From MGML01 sp964493985 (lineage in GTDB: Bacteria > Chloroflexota > Dehalococcoidia > Dehalococcoidales > UBA2162), in contig CAZBQL010000002.1 of the NCBI GenBank assembly GCA_964493985.1, positions 1 to 64,000 on the forward strand: DNA of 64,000 nucleotides. The letters are read 5' to 3'. The first letter of the stretch is position 1. The number at the start of each line of letters is the position of its first letter. A model generated the notes under the pieces. The model saw only the letters and a list, made by a program, of their open reading frames with translations, was not told where the DNA came from and did no database searches. A program made the position numbers and the translations under genes. Positions 25,524 through 33,986 of this stretch are shown here, piece by piece.

Positions 25524-27800
25524 ATGGATACGGTATATTCATTCAGAGATGGTTTTCACGACAAAGACCAGCTAGGGAACAAAGGTGCCAATCTTGTCAT
25601 TATGAGCCAGTTAGGCCTGCCCGTACCCCCGGGCTTTGCGGTATCCATCGATGCCTATAAGAAATGGAAAGATACCGGTACGCTTCCCGAAAATGAAATC
25701 AAGCAATCAATGTCAATCCTGGAGACGGATATAGGGCGAGAGATGGGGCAGGGACTGGAAGTATCAGTACGTTCTTCTGCTCCTGTATCCATGCCCGGAA
25801 TGATGGACACGCTGCTTAATATCGGAGACTACGCTAATATGCTGGCTGCCATCCGTCGTATATTTGAGTCGTGGGATAATTTAAGGGCTGTCGAATACCG
25901 GCGCCTGAACAATATACCAACCACTCTTGGCACGGCGGCAGTCGTTCAAGCCATGGTCTACGGCAATCGTGACGAAAATTCCGGTACCGGAGTTGCCTTT
26001 TCCCGCAATCCCAACTCCGGCATCAAGGATCTTTTTGGCGAATATCTTCGCCAAGCCCAGGGTGAAGCCATTGTTTCAGGAGAACGCACGCCTGAACCGA
26101 TATCCGCTTTGAAGTCAGTCTTACCTCAAGTTTTTGCAGAACTTCAGGAGATTGCTGATAGACTGGAGCGTCACTTCTGCGACATGCAGGACATCGAATT
26201 TACTGTTGAGTCCGGTAAACTGTACATTCTTCAAACACGTACGGGAAAAAGGAGTGGATATGCTGCCATAAAGATTGCCACTGATCTGGTCTCGGAGGGT
26301 ATCATCACGCGCCAGGAGAGCATCATGCGTATTACAGTCAATGATATCCGTGGCCTTTTGCATAAACGTCTCACGGCGAACAGCTACAAGCCGTTTGCCA
26401 GGGGGCTTAACGCTGCTCCCGGGGCGGCCGCCGGGAAAATCGTTTTTGATGCGCATGATGCCCTGGCCATGGCCAGAAAAGGTGTACCGATTATCCTGGT
26501 ACGCCCTGAGACGAATCCCGATGATATACAGGGTATCGCCGCAGCTGATGGTGTCTTGACCTTACGGGGAGGTCTCACCTCTCATGCTGCTATAGTTACC
26601 CGCAGTATGGGTAAACCGTGCGTCTGTGGTGCGGAAGGTATCGGCATTAATCTGGAAACCCGACAACTGACCAGCAATAAAATCATGCTAAATGAAGGGG
26701 ACGAGATAACTATCGACGGCACTGCCGGTGACATATTTCTCGGTATCCTGCCGCTTGAAGAGGCAAGCATGACCTCTGAGCTCGGGGAAATACTGAGTTG
26801 GGCAGACGGGTTCAAGAGACTCGGCGTCCGGGCCAACGCCGACACGCCTGAGATGATCGCCCAGGCAAGAAACCTGGGGGCGGAAGGTATCGGGCTGTGT
26901 CGTACGGAACGGATGTTCAACGCTCCCGAAAGACTCTCGGAAATACGTGAGTTCATTCTTGCCGGAAGCGATGCAGAGAGGAAGTCGGCAATCTCGCATC
27001 TCCTGGAACTACAGACTGAAGACTTCACCGCTCTTTTCCGCGAGCTTCAAGGTCTTCCCATTATCGTCCGTCTACTGGACCTGCCGTTACACGAGTTTCT
27101 GCCGGGAGAAGCGACAGCAGATGACCCGCGGATGAAACAACGCATCGAAGAGCTAAAGGAGATTAATCCGATGCTCGGTCACCGTGGCGTGAGGCTTGCC
27201 GTTACTACCCCTGAGATATACCAGATGCAGATAGAGGCTATCCAGCGAGCATGGAATCAGGTACCGGCGGACGTTTCTATCATGGTACCCCAGGTGGTCA
27301 CCTCGCAGGAAGCATTGAATGTTAAAAGCCTGCTCAAAGGTGTAACTCTTAAATTTGGCGTGATGATAGAGACAGTACGGTCCTGCATGCGTGCCGAACG
27401 ATTAGCCAAAGAGGTAGACTTTTTCTCATTTGGTACGAACGATCTCACCCAGGCAGTGTTTTCTTTCAGCCGGGAAGATGCCGAGAAAAAGTTCCTTTCG
27501 ACGTACCTTGAGCTGGGCATACTCCTGGACAATCCCTTCGAGGTATTAGACGTGAATGGAGTCGGGCAACTCATGGAGACAGCCATATTCTGGGCAAGAC
27601 GAGTGAAGAGGGACATAGAGATCGGCGTTTGCGGTGAGCAAGCCGGCGAGCCCCGGTCCATCAAATATCTGCATGGTATTGGAGTGGACTACGTCAGTTG
27701 CAGCCCGTTTCGAATACCCATAGCCAGGCTGGTAGCAGCCCAGAGTGCTATTGCTGGTAAAAAAGAAACATCACAAGTCGGTGCGGTCAGTGAAAAATAA
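25524..27800 (+). CDS. ppdK: Pyruvate phosphate dikinase, short form
   Basis: PPDK (758 residues) interconverts pyruvate, ATP and phosphate with PEP, AMP and pyrophosphate. It has the N-terminal ATP-binding start NKGANLVIMSQLGLPVPPGF, SVRSSAPVSMPGMMDTLLNI, GTGVAFSRNPNSG, DMQDIEFTVE, the phosphohistidine motif GGLTSHAAIVTRSMG with His354, and the C-terminal barrel with NPMLGHRGVRL, FGTNDLTQAVFSFSRED and GVCGEQAGEP (Cys703). It is about 100 residues shorter than the usual enzyme: directly after MMDTLLNIG it jumps to the IFESWDNLRAVEYRR segment, so the helical subdomain normally in between is absent. The start follows a run of six G at ten bases. Confidence 0.9.
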   Translation: MDTVYSFRDGFHDKDQLGNKGANLVIMSQLGLPVPPGFAVSIDAYKKWKDTGTLPENEIKQSMSILETDIGREMGQGLEVSVRSSAPVSMPGMMDTLLNIGDYANMLAAIRRIFESWDNLRAVEYRRLNNIPTTLGTAAVVQAMVYGNRDENSGTGVAFSRNPNSGIKDLFGEYLRQAQGEAIVSGERTPEPISALKSVLPQVFAELQEIADRLERHFCDMQDIEFTVESGKLYILQTRTGKRSGYAAIKIATDLVSEGIITRQESIMRITVNDIRGLLHKRLTANSYKPFARGLNAAPGAAAGKIVFDAHDALAMARKGVPIILVRPETNPDDIQGIAAADGVLTLRGGLTSHAAIVTRSMGKPCVCGAEGIGINLETRQLTSNKIMLNEGDEITIDGTAGDIFLGILPLEEASMTSELGEILSWADGFKRLGVRANADTPEMIAQARNLGAEGIGLCRTERMFNAPERLSEIREFILAGSDAERKSAISHLLELQTEDFTALFRELQGLPIIVRLLDLPLHEFLPGEATADDPRMKQRIEELKEINPMLGHRGVRLAVTTPEIYQMQIEAIQRAWNQVPADVSIMVPQVVTSQEALNVKSLLKGVTLKFGVMIETVRSCMRAERLAKEVDFFSFGTNDLTQAVFSFSREDAEKKFLSTYLELGILLDNPFEVLDVNGVGQLMETAIFWARRVKRDIEIGVCGEQAGEPRSIKYLHGIGVDYVSCSPFRIPIARLVAAQSAIAGKKETSQVGAVSEK

Positions 27801-27845
27801 GATATCGATATCTACGTTAATTGAGTTCAAAAGGAGAGTGGTCCA

Positions 27846-28553
27846 ATGACAACAACAGCTGAAAAAACATTAATAGCTAACGGACTTGAGAGGAAGAAAC
27901 CCGTTATCCAGCAGAACATGATATTATGGTCAGACCTCTACCCTTCCCGTTACGTATGGCACTACCAGAGGAGCCATCCATACCAGGTTCTCATCGGCGA
28001 GATACTGGTGGAGAAAACCAGGCATGATGTAGCGACCATACACGAACGATTCCTTCAGTTCTTCCCTTCCTTCGCTGACCTGGCAGCAGCTGACGAAGAG
28101 AAACTAAGCGAAGTGCTTGTCAGTCTTCATCTGGAAGAGCATCAACGGTTGTTCAAACAGATAGTGAAGGGGCTGGCAACACTGGATGAACTGCCGCGTG
28201 ATTATGATGGTATCGCCGAGATTTCCGGATTAAAACACGAAGGTATAAAGGCGATGCTATGTTTTGGGTACGGTTTACCCGTGGGCGTCGTTAACAAGCA
28301 CGTTTTCAGAATGTTGACGCGAATCTTTGCTAATGAACTTCCACCTTTACCGTCAGCCGGACTTATCGAAGCTATAGGAGAAAGCCTTGCGTTTGTCGCA
28401 GACCCGCAAAAGTATAATGGGGCAATGCTTGACGTAAGTGAATTGATATGCCGGTCTAAGGTCCCAAGCTGCCGGGACTGTCCGGTTTATTCTCAATGTG
28501 ACTATGCAATCGATGTTCAGAAGTCAAAACCTCTGGTTCAAAAAGTAGCTTGA
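27846..28553 (+). CDS. HhH-GPD superfamily protein (endonuclease III-like) with altered active site
   Basis: This 235-residue protein has the layout of endonuclease III/MutY glycosylases, ending in a four-cysteine iron-sulfur loop C202-x6-C209-x2-C212-x5-C218. The helix-hairpin-helix and catalytic positions are unusual. Where EndoIII has LPGVGRKTA, this has ISGLKHEGI, so the catalytic Lys position is Glu132. Where the catalytic Asp is expected (VDTH), this has VNKH with Asn150. It may be a binding protein, have another specificity, or be inactive. The gene lies between ppdK (45 bases) and glgP on the same strand. GGAGAG precedes the start. Confidence 0.75.
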   Translation: MTTTAEKTLIANGLERKKPVIQQNMILWSDLYPSRYVWHYQRSHPYQVLIGEILVEKTRHDVATIHERFLQFFPSFADLAAADEEKLSEVLVSLHLEEHQRLFKQIVKGLATLDELPRDYDGIAEISGLKHEGIKAMLCFGYGLPVGVVNKHVFRMLTRIFANELPPLPSAGLIEAIGESLAFVADPQKYNGAMLDVSELICRSKVPSCRDCPVYSQCDYAIDVQKSKPLVQKVA

Positions 28554-28626
28554 AACTCATCACAGCCAGGCAACATAGTGAAAAAAATGCATATAAAATA
28601 GAAAGAAAGTTTTACAGGTAAAATTA

Positions 28627-30762
28627 ATGCCACGTGATTGCGGAACAGAAGTAAAACTACCGGAGCGAATAGACAGGCTCGATGAGCTTGCCTACAACCT
28701 CTGGTGGAGCTGGCACCCGGAAGCCCGTAATCTGTTTCGTAAATTGGACCATCCGCTCTGGTCAGAGAGTAACCATAATCCGGTAAAGCAACTCCGCGAA
28801 ATCTCCGAACAGACATTGCAATCAGCAGCTTCGGATGAGCACTTTATCCGTTCATATGATGCCGTTATGGCTGCTTTTGACGCCGAAATGGCCTCCGTCG
28901 GTAACCGGATCGATAGCGGTAACGACCATTTGCCGTTGGTGGCGTTTTTCTCCATGGAATTTGCCATCCATCAATCTTTACCGATGTATGCCGGCGGACT
29001 TGGTATCCTTGCCGGTGATATCTGTAAAGAAGCCAGCGACCTTGGTTTACCTGTCGTCGCTCTTGGGTTCATGTATCCGCAAGGATACTTCTTCCAGCGT
29101 GTTTCATCGGATGGATGGCAGGAAGAGGTATATCAGCTCCTTGATTTCAACACCGCTCCTTTGAGCTCTTGTCCCGACAGAGAAGGAAATGAACTGCTGC
29201 TGGAAATGCGGCTTGGTAATCAGAGACTACTTATTAAGGTATGGCTGGTCCGCATTGGTAAAATAAATCTCTACCTCCTGGACACTGATCTGGTGGAAAA
29301 TACTCCGCAAGACCGGCTGCTTACCGCACGTCTATACACTGCTGATAAAGAACAGAGGTTAAAGCAGGAAATGGTGCTTGGCATTGGCGGTGTCCGGGTC
29401 TTACAGGCACTTGGACTTGAACCTTCGGTCTGGCACGCGAATGAAGGACATACTTCTTTCATGATGCTGGAGCGGCTGCGGCAGGAGGTGGAGAAAGGTT
29501 CCTCCTTCTCTGAAGGAATGAATAAGGTACAAACGACAACGCTTTTCACCACTCATACGCCGGTAGCAGCCGGTCACGATGTTTTTCCTGTATCCATGGT
29601 GCACAGGCATCTTAGAGACTGTTTTGGAAAGGATGAATCATACTGGCAGGAATTTCTGGACCTGGGTAAATATCCAAACGTAAATGATGGCAACTTTAAC
29701 ATGACCGTCCTTGGTTTCAGATTATCCGGTATTCGTAATGCCGTCAGTGCAATCCACGAAAAGACCAGTCAAACAATGTGGCAGCCTGTCTTGTCTGCGA
29801 CTACCGAAAAAACTGAACCGATCACCCGGGTAACTAACGGCGTACATCTGCCCACATGGATCGCCCCGGAAATGAGCGAGTTATACGCCAGACATCTGGG
29901 TACCAGCTGGCTGGAAGCACAGGACGACGCCAAACTGTGGGAAAAAATAGAATCAATCCCTGATGAAGAATTATGGGCGGTCCGGCAGGTATTAAAAAGA
30001 ACTCTGGTCCAAATAATGCTGGCGCGTAACAGGGAGTGTTCCAGCACGCGCGTATGCAGTGCCGACCAGGTATTAGCTCGAGGAGCCATGTTTGACGTCG
30101 ATACATTAACTATTGGTTTTGGCCGGCGATTTACCGAATACAAGCGACCGGAGTTAATTTTGAGTGACACCCAACTCCTGAAAAAGATTCTGACTGACCA
30201 AAAGCGGCCTGTACAGCTTGTATTCGCCGGTAAATCTCATCCGGCGGACTTTGCTTCTAAAAGCCTTCTCAATAGAGTGTATGCGTCAGCGCTGGACCGA
30301 AATTTTGAAGGGCGGATTGCATTCATCGAGGACTACGATATCCACCTGGCACATAACCTTGTATCAGGAGTCGATGTCTGGCTTAACACGCCGCGCAGAC
30401 TTGAAGAAGCCTGCGGTACCAGCGGAATGAAAGCCGCACTTAACGGGACGCTTAACTTCAGTGTGCCCGATGGATGGTGGTACGAAGTTTTTAATCAGTC
30501 TAATGGCTGGATAATTGGTAACTTTGATAAGCCAAAAGAGTTATCGCAAGAGGATATTGAAGATGCCCGTTCACTATATGAGACCTTGGGTAACAGCATA
30601 ATACCGCTTTATTATGAACGTGACCGCGCCGGAATTCCACATGGCTGGGTCCGCATGATCAAAGACTCTATCTGCTCGATCGTACCGCGAATTTGTGCTC
30701 GCCGGATGATGCATGAATATTACAACCTGTATCGCGCCCTATCTCTAAATAAATATAAGTAA
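28627..30762 (+). CDS. glgP: Alpha-glucan phosphorylase (glycogen phosphorylase, GT35)
   Basis: This 711-residue enzyme splits alpha-1,4-glucan with phosphate to give glucose-1-phosphate. It is of the short type that lacks the mammalian regulatory N-terminus. Marks are LAYNLWWSWHPEARNLF at the start, VAFFSMEFAIHQSLPMYAGGLGILAGD, WHANEGHTSFMMLER, TTHTPVAAGHDVFP, TNGVHLPTW and, near the end, EEACGTSGMKAALNGTLNFSV, the stretch that in this family includes the pyridoxal-phosphate lysine (SGMKA). It closes the storage cycle by returning glucan to glucose phosphate. It is probably co-transcribed with ppdK and the HhH gene from the element at 25355. Confidence 0.93.
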   Translation: MPRDCGTEVKLPERIDRLDELAYNLWWSWHPEARNLFRKLDHPLWSESNHNPVKQLREISEQTLQSAASDEHFIRSYDAVMAAFDAEMASVGNRIDSGNDHLPLVAFFSMEFAIHQSLPMYAGGLGILAGDICKEASDLGLPVVALGFMYPQGYFFQRVSSDGWQEEVYQLLDFNTAPLSSCPDREGNELLLEMRLGNQRLLIKVWLVRIGKINLYLLDTDLVENTPQDRLLTARLYTADKEQRLKQEMVLGIGGVRVLQALGLEPSVWHANEGHTSFMMLERLRQEVEKGSSFSEGMNKVQTTTLFTTHTPVAAGHDVFPVSMVHRHLRDCFGKDESYWQEFLDLGKYPNVNDGNFNMTVLGFRLSGIRNAVSAIHEKTSQTMWQPVLSATTEKTEPITRVTNGVHLPTWIAPEMSELYARHLGTSWLEAQDDAKLWEKIESIPDEELWAVRQVLKRTLVQIMLARNRECSSTRVCSADQVLARGAMFDVDTLTIGFGRRFTEYKRPELILSDTQLLKKILTDQKRPVQLVFAGKSHPADFASKSLLNRVYASALDRNFEGRIAFIEDYDIHLAHNLVSGVDVWLNTPRRLEEACGTSGMKAALNGTLNFSVPDGWWYEVFNQSNGWIIGNFDKPKELSQEDIEDARSLYETLGNSIIPLYYERDRAGIPHGWVRMIKDSICSIVPRICARRMMHEYYNLYRALSLNKYK

Positions 30763-30936
30763 CCACAAACCTGTCCCTGGAGATATCTTAATTTATCTAA
30801 TCTAAATATAATATCTTTGCTGCTAATGGAGCCAAAAAGATAAAAGTTACCACCATCGATAAGTTCTGAAGTTGTAGTTAGTACATGAGTTTTTTTACCT
30901 TAGCTCTTATTTGGATCCTCAAGAAGTTTTATTAAT

Positions 30937-31383
30937 TTAACGTTCGTTTTTCTCATATTTCTGTATTATGTTTTTAATTTTGTTAATGTCTGCTTCAAAT
31001 CTCTTTCTAACCTCGGGAAATCTCATTGCAGCCGCCGGGTGGTATGTTTCTATATACTCTATTCCTTCGAAGCGGGGTGTTTTCCAGGCCACACGGCCCA
31101 TGAGAACAATAAGTTTGGGCTTGATCCGTTTTATTTCAACTATCAGACACGGCATCCAGCGGGCGATTTCGTGAGCATAGGGCTTTCTATTTCCTGGCGT
31201 TGCCTCCTTCACAACCCCTGTCACATAGAGTTTACTTCTATCAATACCGTTTTGCTGGAGGACCTTATCCAGGTAACGCCCGGATCTTCCAACGAAAGGC
31301 CGTTTTTGCTTTATTTCCTCTTTACCGGGATTTTGGCCTACCAGCATAACAATTGCATCATCAGGCCCTTCTCCGAAGTACAT
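30937..31383 (-). CDS. Uracil-DNA glycosylase superfamily protein lacking most Fe-S cysteines
   Basis: The 148-residue protein has family-4-type uracil glycosylase motifs: GQNPGKEE (motif A), KRPFVGRSGRYLDKVL, VTGVVKEATPGNRKP and TYHPAAAMRFP (motif B). Typical family 4 enzymes bind a 4Fe-4S cluster through an N-terminal CxxC and two further cysteines. Here the N-terminal pair is absent, the VVKC cysteine is Glu, and only the MPC cysteine remains, so no cluster is expected. The frame extends to 31440, but the ATG at 31383 follows AAGGAG at seven bases and is preferred. It is convergent with glgP and has its own copy of the shared promoter element. Confidence 0.8.
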   Translation of the reverse strand: MYFGEGPDDAIVMLVGQNPGKEEIKQKRPFVGRSGRYLDKVLQQNGIDRSKLYVTGVVKEATPGNRKPYAHEIARWMPCLIVEIKRIKPKLIVLMGRVAWKTPRFEGIEYIETYHPAAAMRFPEVRKRFEADINKIKNIIQKYEKNER

Positions 31384-31475
31384 CACTTTTCTCCTTACTA
31401 GGTAAATGGTAACTACGAAGTGAACCTCCCTGCTCATCACCTTCGAATGCAGTATAATTCGCTCGTCGTGGAGAA

Positions 31476-31519
31476 ATCATAAAATATTTACATTGGAGAT
31501 GACAAAATTATGACATTTT
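31476..31519 (-). promoter_or_regulatory. Conserved 44-bp promoter element, copy 6 (uracil-DNA glycosylase)
   Basis: On the minus strand it reads AAAATGTCATAA, -35-like TTGTCA, a 17-base gap and TTATGA within TTTTATGAT. The upstream box is identical to copy 3. The start codon lies about 90 bases downstream. Confidence 0.7.
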
Positions 31520-31651
31520 ACGCTTAACAGGTCTTCAAACTATCCTCCGGTTCTTTTTCAACTGGTCAAGCACTATATCCCTCAAACAGGATCCAGGAAG
31601 AATCCAACACTCTTTCTAAACCAAAACTAATGAATTTGTGCTTTTGATTAC

Positions 31652-31948
31652 CTACACCCGGAAGATTTCTCCAGTTTCCTTGTGTTTCCAGAAGCCTCGC
31701 TGCTGCAATGGCCAGTTGAATTTAACCGCCCCGGGAACGGGACATTCATTGACACATGTGCCGCAGTACCAGCATTCGTCCGGATGTAATATCATAGGGG
31801 GCTTTCCTTTCTCACGGTTAGGGATATAAACATCTATCGGACACACCTCTACACATCTGTTACAGCCGTTACAGACCTCGGCATTAAAAATTACAGGCTT
31901 ACTCGGTGTAATCACATTGGGAAGTGCGTACACTTTTTCTTTCGTCAT
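31652..31948 (-). CDS. Ferredoxin with two 4Fe-4S clusters (AprB-like)
   Basis: The 98-residue electron carrier has two cluster motifs, CNGCNRCVEVCPIDV and CWYCGTCVNECPVPGAV. The second contains the extra residues seen in the beta subunit of adenylylsulfate reductase and similar partners. It starts 15 bases after the flavoprotein stop with AAGGAG upstream, so it is almost certainly the electron-transfer partner of that flavoprotein. There are no other AprB features such as a long C-terminal tail. Confidence 0.85.
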   Translation of the reverse strand: MTKEKVYALPNVITPSKPVIFNAEVCNGCNRCVEVCPIDVYIPNREKGKPPMILHPDECWYCGTCVNECPVPGAVKFNWPLQQRGFWKHKETGEIFRV

Positions 31949-31963
31949 GATTGAGTCTCCTTT

Positions 31964-33880
31964 CTATCCTACATAAACACCGGTGTAGTCTTTGTTGTTG
32001 GCTTCATAATTTTCTTTTAGATTGCCCCAGTAGTCCAGGGGTACCTCACCGATAGTTACCTTATCGTTTTCAAGTCGTATAGTGATAAACTTGTTCCATT
32101 CCGGCGGGTCCAGTTCCGGGTAATCAATCCTGTAGAAATCGAGATACCGGCTGCTTGCTTTACGCGCCAGAGAAGCGTGGAGGATTATCTGGGCATAGGT
32201 TAGAATGCTCAGGTCTTCCAGGCTGCGCAGCAGTTTATGCGGGTCAAGCGCGTACAGCTTCGGCACCCAGTTCTCTTCAATGTCCTTAAGTGAGTTTAAC
32301 GCCAGATTGAAAAGCGATTCGGTCTTGTATTCGCTGCAGAAATACTGCATGGTCCTGGCAATCCCCGCATGGAGTTCCTTCCACTCTATTCCATCACTTC
32401 TCTTAACAGGGGCGTAGACCCTTGCCTTCTCTCTGGATATCTGCTCTCGTGATATCGTTGGTTTGCCGGCTTGCCGGGCAAAGTCGGCAGCCTTTCTTCC
32501 GGCGTATCGGCCCGTGGAAGCAGCAAAACTGGTATCTCCGATGGCAAATAGCTGGCTTCCGGCGGCATACAGCCCTTCCACGCTGCTTCTTAAATCCCAG
32601 TCAATCATCACACCACTGCCACGGGTACCCGGTATATCGATTGCGCGCCATTGAGGTGGGCTGACTCCCTCTATCAACTGGTAATTCATTAACTGGTCTT
32701 TCGATGGGTCGAATCCTGCTTCGTTGAAGGTATCTACAATTATCTTGGTAACCGATTCCTCCTGCAGCATCATACCCCACGTTATGTTTCGTTCCATTTC
32801 GGGCATACCGGGGAAATCTCCGTAGAATGGCAGAGCGTATTCCCCTTTGAGAACACCATCACGAATTGCCTGCCACGGTCCGGTTCGCGCCTGCCGGTCG
32901 ACAGGCTGGGGATTTACTCCCCATCCCTGATTTCCTACCGGAAGCTTCTTACCGTTAGCATCCACAAGCTGAACATTCTCGTAACTGGCATCTCCGGCAC
33001 CGCCATACCATTTATGTTTGTAGCCGGTACCGATGCCCAGCAGCCCGGATTTCTCCATCAAAGTAAGAGAAGCCCCCGCCCTCCAGGCCATAGCATTGCC
33101 ATCGCCGGACAGGGCACGGGACTGGTGAGTGGAAATACCGGCTAGTTCCGTATTGAAAACCCAGATCGAGCCGGGTACTCCCGTACACAGTACCGTCGCT
33201 CTGGATTTGAAGACCATGAATTCGCCGGTCCTGTTATTTATTCCCGTAGCACCGACAATCCTGGCCCCCTGGATGCCTTTTTCATTTAACAGGCTGGTGA
33301 CCATCACTCTATCGTAAATACTGACTCCCAGGCGCAGACATTCTTTTCGCAGTACTGGCTTAAAAGTAGTCCCCCAGACACGGAATACAACATTCGACTC
33401 ATGAAACGCATTGTTCCTTGGAGAAAACATGAATTTGGTCTCTTCATCCCTGCCCTCGGCACCTTTCCATTCATCATCGGTATCTCTGATTTTACCGCCC
33501 ATCTGTTCCAGTTCAAGAAGTGTATCATAGTCTTCCCGGCATTGTATCTGACGACCAATCCCACAGTTATAGCCGCCATTTGCGTTTGTCAATCGCTGCG
33601 CCCACTCATCGGGGTCAACCCTGGATAAAGGGTGGTTGGGCGCATCACACCAGTGGTCGACTCCGGGACCAACGGCGCCGCTCCTTACTGTAGCCGACTT
33701 TTCGACCAGTGCCACTCTCAGACCTTCTCTGGCAGCACTGATTGCCGCCCAGCACCCTGCCATCCCGCCACCTATTACAAGAATATCCGTATCGATTTCC
33801 TGTTCTTCGTCATAAAGTATCGGATACGGCCAGTCGGGTGGACGGGATTCTTGATTAATAAATTCGTGAAATAATGCCAT
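31964..33880 (-). CDS. FAD-dependent oxidoreductase of the fumarate reductase/AprA family
   Basis: This 638-residue flavoprotein has the dinucleotide-binding start DILVIGGGMAGCWAAISAAREG near residue 31, a VEKSATVRSGA segment and a late FAD-binding GLYAAGSQLFAIGDTSFAAS. The C-terminal third is helical, as in succinate dehydrogenase and adenylylsulfate reductase flavoproteins. The usual catalytic residues of fumarate or APS reductase could not be placed, so the substrate is unknown. GGAGG precedes the ATG. It forms a pair with the downstream ferredoxin and lies in the unit of the UGSC selenoprotein and MFS carrier, suggesting a role in the same catabolic pathway. Confidence 0.8.
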   Translation of the reverse strand: MALFHEFINQESRPPDWPYPILYDEEQEIDTDILVIGGGMAGCWAAISAAREGLRVALVEKSATVRSGAVGPGVDHWCDAPNHPLSRVDPDEWAQRLTNANGGYNCGIGRQIQCREDYDTLLELEQMGGKIRDTDDEWKGAEGRDEETKFMFSPRNNAFHESNVVFRVWGTTFKPVLRKECLRLGVSIYDRVMVTSLLNEKGIQGARIVGATGINNRTGEFMVFKSRATVLCTGVPGSIWVFNTELAGISTHQSRALSGDGNAMAWRAGASLTLMEKSGLLGIGTGYKHKWYGGAGDASYENVQLVDANGKKLPVGNQGWGVNPQPVDRQARTGPWQAIRDGVLKGEYALPFYGDFPGMPEMERNITWGMMLQEESVTKIIVDTFNEAGFDPSKDQLMNYQLIEGVSPPQWRAIDIPGTRGSGVMIDWDLRSSVEGLYAAGSQLFAIGDTSFAASTGRYAGRKAADFARQAGKPTISREQISREKARVYAPVKRSDGIEWKELHAGIARTMQYFCSEYKTESLFNLALNSLKDIEENWVPKLYALDPHKLLRSLEDLSILTYAQIILHASLARKASSRYLDFYRIDYPELDPPEWNKFITIRLENDKVTIGEVPLDYWGNLKENYEANNKDYTGVYVG

Positions 33881-33986
33881 TTTCTTACCTCCATATCATA
33901 CAAAAACTCTCATCTGGTCACATAAAAAGCCCGCAATGCTTCATTATTTTTTTTTGTATTTCGCCTCTCTTCGTATTATCAATACA

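Noticed and set aside
31520..31651. Short minus-strand coding-like fragment after the ferredoxin (CLRDIVLDQLKKNRRIV)
   Set aside because: Only about 26 codons with no start or ribosome site. It may be a gene remnant but cannot be supported.
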